Shown piece after piece: positions 5,811-7,582 of a stretch of 7,582 nt of DNA; within the stretch, counting starts at the first letter, position 1; every line of letters begins with the position of its first letter. The translations under genes and the position numbers were made by a program. The stretch is from Spirochaeta sp. (GTDB taxonomy: Bacteria > Spirochaetota > Spirochaetia > DSM-27196 > SLAA01). The notes beneath the pieces are model-generated. The model did no database searches. It saw nothing but the letters and a program-made list of their open reading frames with translations, and was not told where the DNA came from. Location of the stretch: positions 1 to 7,582 of the forward strand of contig JAIVHN010000042.1 in NCBI GenBank assembly GCA_020201015.1. The letters run 5' to 3'.

Positions 5811-7582
5811 CTACAGACCTAACTCAGTGCGTAACTCGGCTGCAGTGTTCTCCGCGTGCTCCCATCGTTCGGTGAGGTTAAGCTGCTGAGCTTCATTTCT
5901 CTGCATTGCCGCGCGGATATCCTTAACTGCCTCACCGTCAGTATAGACTTCAGGCTGAGATAGTTGCGACTCAAGTTGTTCACGTTCCGACTCAAGTTGG
6001 TCTAGTTGTGCGAGACTTGCCTCGGCGGTGCGTTCTAACTTTCGTAGCTCAGCCTTTTGAAATTTTTGGCGCTGGTAGTTGCTTGCGGCCGTGCCGACCT
6101 CCGACTTGGCTTCGGTGGAGATCGCTACGCGCTCGCCTTGACCTCCGGCCGAACCTTCACCGCTTCGCCGCATTCCGCCGGAAGCTGCGGCGCTTGCCGT
6201 ACCGGTTAAGACACTCAACTCTGCCTCTCGTCGCTGCTGATAGTAAGAGTAGGGCCCAGGATAACTTTTAACCTCTGCCGCTTTATTCGGTTGCGGCTCA
6301 AGCGCGACAACACGACCGGCAAGGCTCTCAAGGAAGTGTCGGTCGTGCGATACAAACACAACCGTGCCACTGTAGTCGCGAAGTGCTTGCAGCAGCACAT
6401 CCTTGGAGACGAGATCCAGATGGTTTGTCGGCTCATCGAGAACCAATAAGTTAATCGGGCGGAGCAACATACGGAGCATTGCCAGGCGAGTCCGCTCGCC
6501 TCCACTGAGAACGCCAAAAGGCTTGAAGATATCGTCACCTTTAAATAAAAATGCGCCCAAAAGGTCACGTACCGCGGGCTGAACCTCGGTAGGCGCCGCC
6601 CTTTCAATTATACTCAGAACAGTATCCTCAGGTTGGAGCTCGTCCAACAGGTCCTCGGAAAAAAACCCAATGTGTACATCTTTGCCCCATGCGAGCGAGC
6701 CGCTATACCGTTGATCACGGTGGGCAAGAATACGCATGAGGGTAGACTTGCCAGCCCCGTTAGGGCCTACCAAAGCGACCTTTTCACCACGCTCAAACTC
6801 AAGATTAAGGTTCTCGATCACCCGCAGCTCCGAGCCGTTCTCACCGTTGTAGCTGCGCGCGATGTTGGCCAGTTCCACCACCGGGCTTCCACTGCGAGGC
6901 GGCGCCGGGAGCCGGAGTTTAATGGGGCGGAACCCTTCTGGAAGTTCAATAGGCGTTATGCGTTCCAGTTCTTTTACGCGACTCTGAACCAGCTTGGCCT
7001 TGGAAGCGTTGTAGCGAAAACGCGTGATAAAATTTTCAAGTTTGCGAATCTGGTCTTGTTGCCGCTCATAATCTGCGGTCAACTGCTGTAGATCCTCTGC
7101 TCGTCTCTGTTCATAGCGGGTGTAGTTTCCCTTATACCGCTTCAGTCCGGCCCCAAAAAGCTCAACTACCTCGGTTGCCCAGGCATCTAAGAAAAAGCGG
7201 TCATGCGAGACAAGCAGGACCCCGCCACGGTAGGCCAGTAAATATTCCAGCAGCCAGTTGCGAGTTTCGAGGTCGAGGTAGTTTGTGGGTTCATCCAAGA
7301 GGAGCACATCCGGTTCACGGAGCAGAATGCCAGCCAAAGCAATCCGCATTTGTTTACCCCCGGAAAAGGTTGAACAGTCCGACTCAAACTGATCTTCAAG
7401 GAAACCCAGCCCCCGCAGCACCTTGTGAATGCGTTCTTCACGCTCGTAGTAACCTGAAGACTCTATTTGCTCTTGCACATCATGCAGCCGGGACAGCTCG
7501 GCCTGCAGCTGACGATCATTGTCCGAAGAAAGCTGCTCGAGCCGCGAGGTAACCTCCGCATGTTCATCAGCAAGGGCATGCC
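5811..7582 (-). CDS. ABC-F family ATPase, 5'-partial at the right edge
   Basis: A soluble twin-ATPase protein of the ABC-F family, whose members bind the ribosomal E site and relieve stalled or antibiotic-blocked translation. The gene is cut: the frame is open to the edge and reads ALADEHAEVTSRLEQLSSDN upstream of an internal GTG at 7476-7478, so the first Walker A lies outside. Numbering from that GTG, domain 1 shows the signature FSGGKQ (38-43), Walker B and DEPTNYLD (62-69), and the switch His92. The inter-domain linker, predicted as an alpha-helical hairpin, is at about 120-175. Domain 2 has Walker A GPNGAGKST (238-246), signature LSGGERTR (324-331), DEPTNHLD (348-355) and His378. A Gly/Ala/Ser-rich linker (about 425-466) leads to a C-terminal coiled coil (about 467-555) of the ABC_tran_CTD kind. 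No membrane segments are present, so it is not a transporter. The usual Q-loop glutamine of domain 2 appears to be Glu275. The subfamily (Uup-, YdiF- or YheS-like, or antibiotic-resistance type) cannot be settled from this part. Confidence 0.94.
   Translation of the reverse strand, partial: HALADEHAEVTSRLEQLSSDNDRQLQAELSRLHDVQEQIESSGYYEREERIHKVLRGLGFLEDQFESDCSTFSGGKQMRIALAGILLREPDVLLLDEPTNYLDLETRNWLLEYLLAYRGGVLLVSHDRFFLDAWATEVVELFGAGLKRYKGNYTRYEQRRAEDLQQLTADYERQQDQIRKLENFITRFRYNASKAKLVQSRVKELERITPIELPEGFRPIKLRLPAPPRSGSPVVELANIARSYNGENGSELRVIENLNLEFERGEKVALVGPNGAGKSTLMRILAHRDQRYSGSLAWGKDVHIGFFSEDLLDELQPEDTVLSIIERAAPTEVQPAVRDLLGAFLFKGDDIFKPFGVLSGGERTRLAMLRMLLRPINLLVLDEPTNHLDLVSKDVLLQALRDYSGTVVFVSHDRHFLESLAGRVVALEPQPNKAAEVKSYPGPYSYYQQRREAELSVLTGTASAAASGGMRRSGEGSAGGQGERVAISTEAKSEVGTAASNYQRQKFQKAELRKLERTAEASLAQLDQLESEREQLESQLSQPEVYTDGEAVKDIRAAMQRNEAQQLNLTERWEHAENTAAELRTELGL

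Noticed and set aside
5808..5819. Perfect short inverted repeat GGTCTACAGACC at the 3' end of the ABC-F gene
   Set aside because: The stem is 4-5 bp with a 2-4 nt loop and no T-run follows on the minus strand, so it is not a credible terminator. It overlaps the stop codon and may be chance.
7476..7478. GTG as the true start of the ABC-F gene
   Set aside because: A start here would omit the whole first Walker A half of ATPase domain 1. The upstream frame is open to the edge and reads as a normal ABC-F helical insertion.
1..7582. Mobile element, prophage or defence island
   Set aside because: No transposase, integrase, terminal inverted repeats, attachment site, tRNA or defence effector is visible, and composition looks even across the window.

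Overview
The window is an ordinary-looking stretch of bacterial chromosome. It is gene-dense, of moderate GC by eye, with short intergenic gaps and no tRNA, rRNA, CRISPR array, insertion sequence or phage gene that I can see. It holds six protein genes, two of them cut by the window edges. The organism cannot be fixed from the sequence. A cysteine-anchored beta-propeller lipoprotein and an undescribed coiled-coil protein beside common housekeeping genes would suit a diderm bacterium, and a free-living spirochaete is one guess that I hold weakly.

Layout. On the plus strand at 2-2598 are a gene of unknown function, open at its 5' end, and a predicted lipoprotein with a PQQ-like beta-propeller and a C-terminal beta-sandwich. 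The two overlap by ATGA and are probably translationally coupled. A weak terminator-like hairpin follows. On the minus strand at 2658-3785 is a highly charged coiled-coil protein of unknown function. A divergent intergenic region of about 120 bp separates it from msrB (3907-4308, plus strand), a methionine sulfoxide reductase B. msrB converges, with a gap of only 15 bp, on a minus-strand cluster that runs from the right edge: an ABC-F ATPase (5' end beyond the window), an ExoA-type AP endonuclease / exonuclease III, and a stand-alone LON substrate-binding-domain protein.

How the genes may work together. The right-hand cluster is plausibly one transcript, with gaps of about 51 and 17 bp, and joins a ribosome-associated ATPase, a base-excision-repair nuclease and a Lon-N-domain protein. 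With msrB next door this could be a stress or quality-control neighbourhood, but the genes are common and the grouping may be accidental. The left-hand pair looks like a cell-envelope module: the lipoprotein is a typical protein-protein interaction scaffold, and its coupled partner is unknown.

I found no convincing new defence or mobile system. The items most worth a second look are the unknown protein / propeller-lipoprotein pair, the coiled-coil protein, an MsrB with serine at the usual resolving-cysteine position, and an ABC-F protein with glutamate at the usual Q-loop glutamine of its second ATPase domain.
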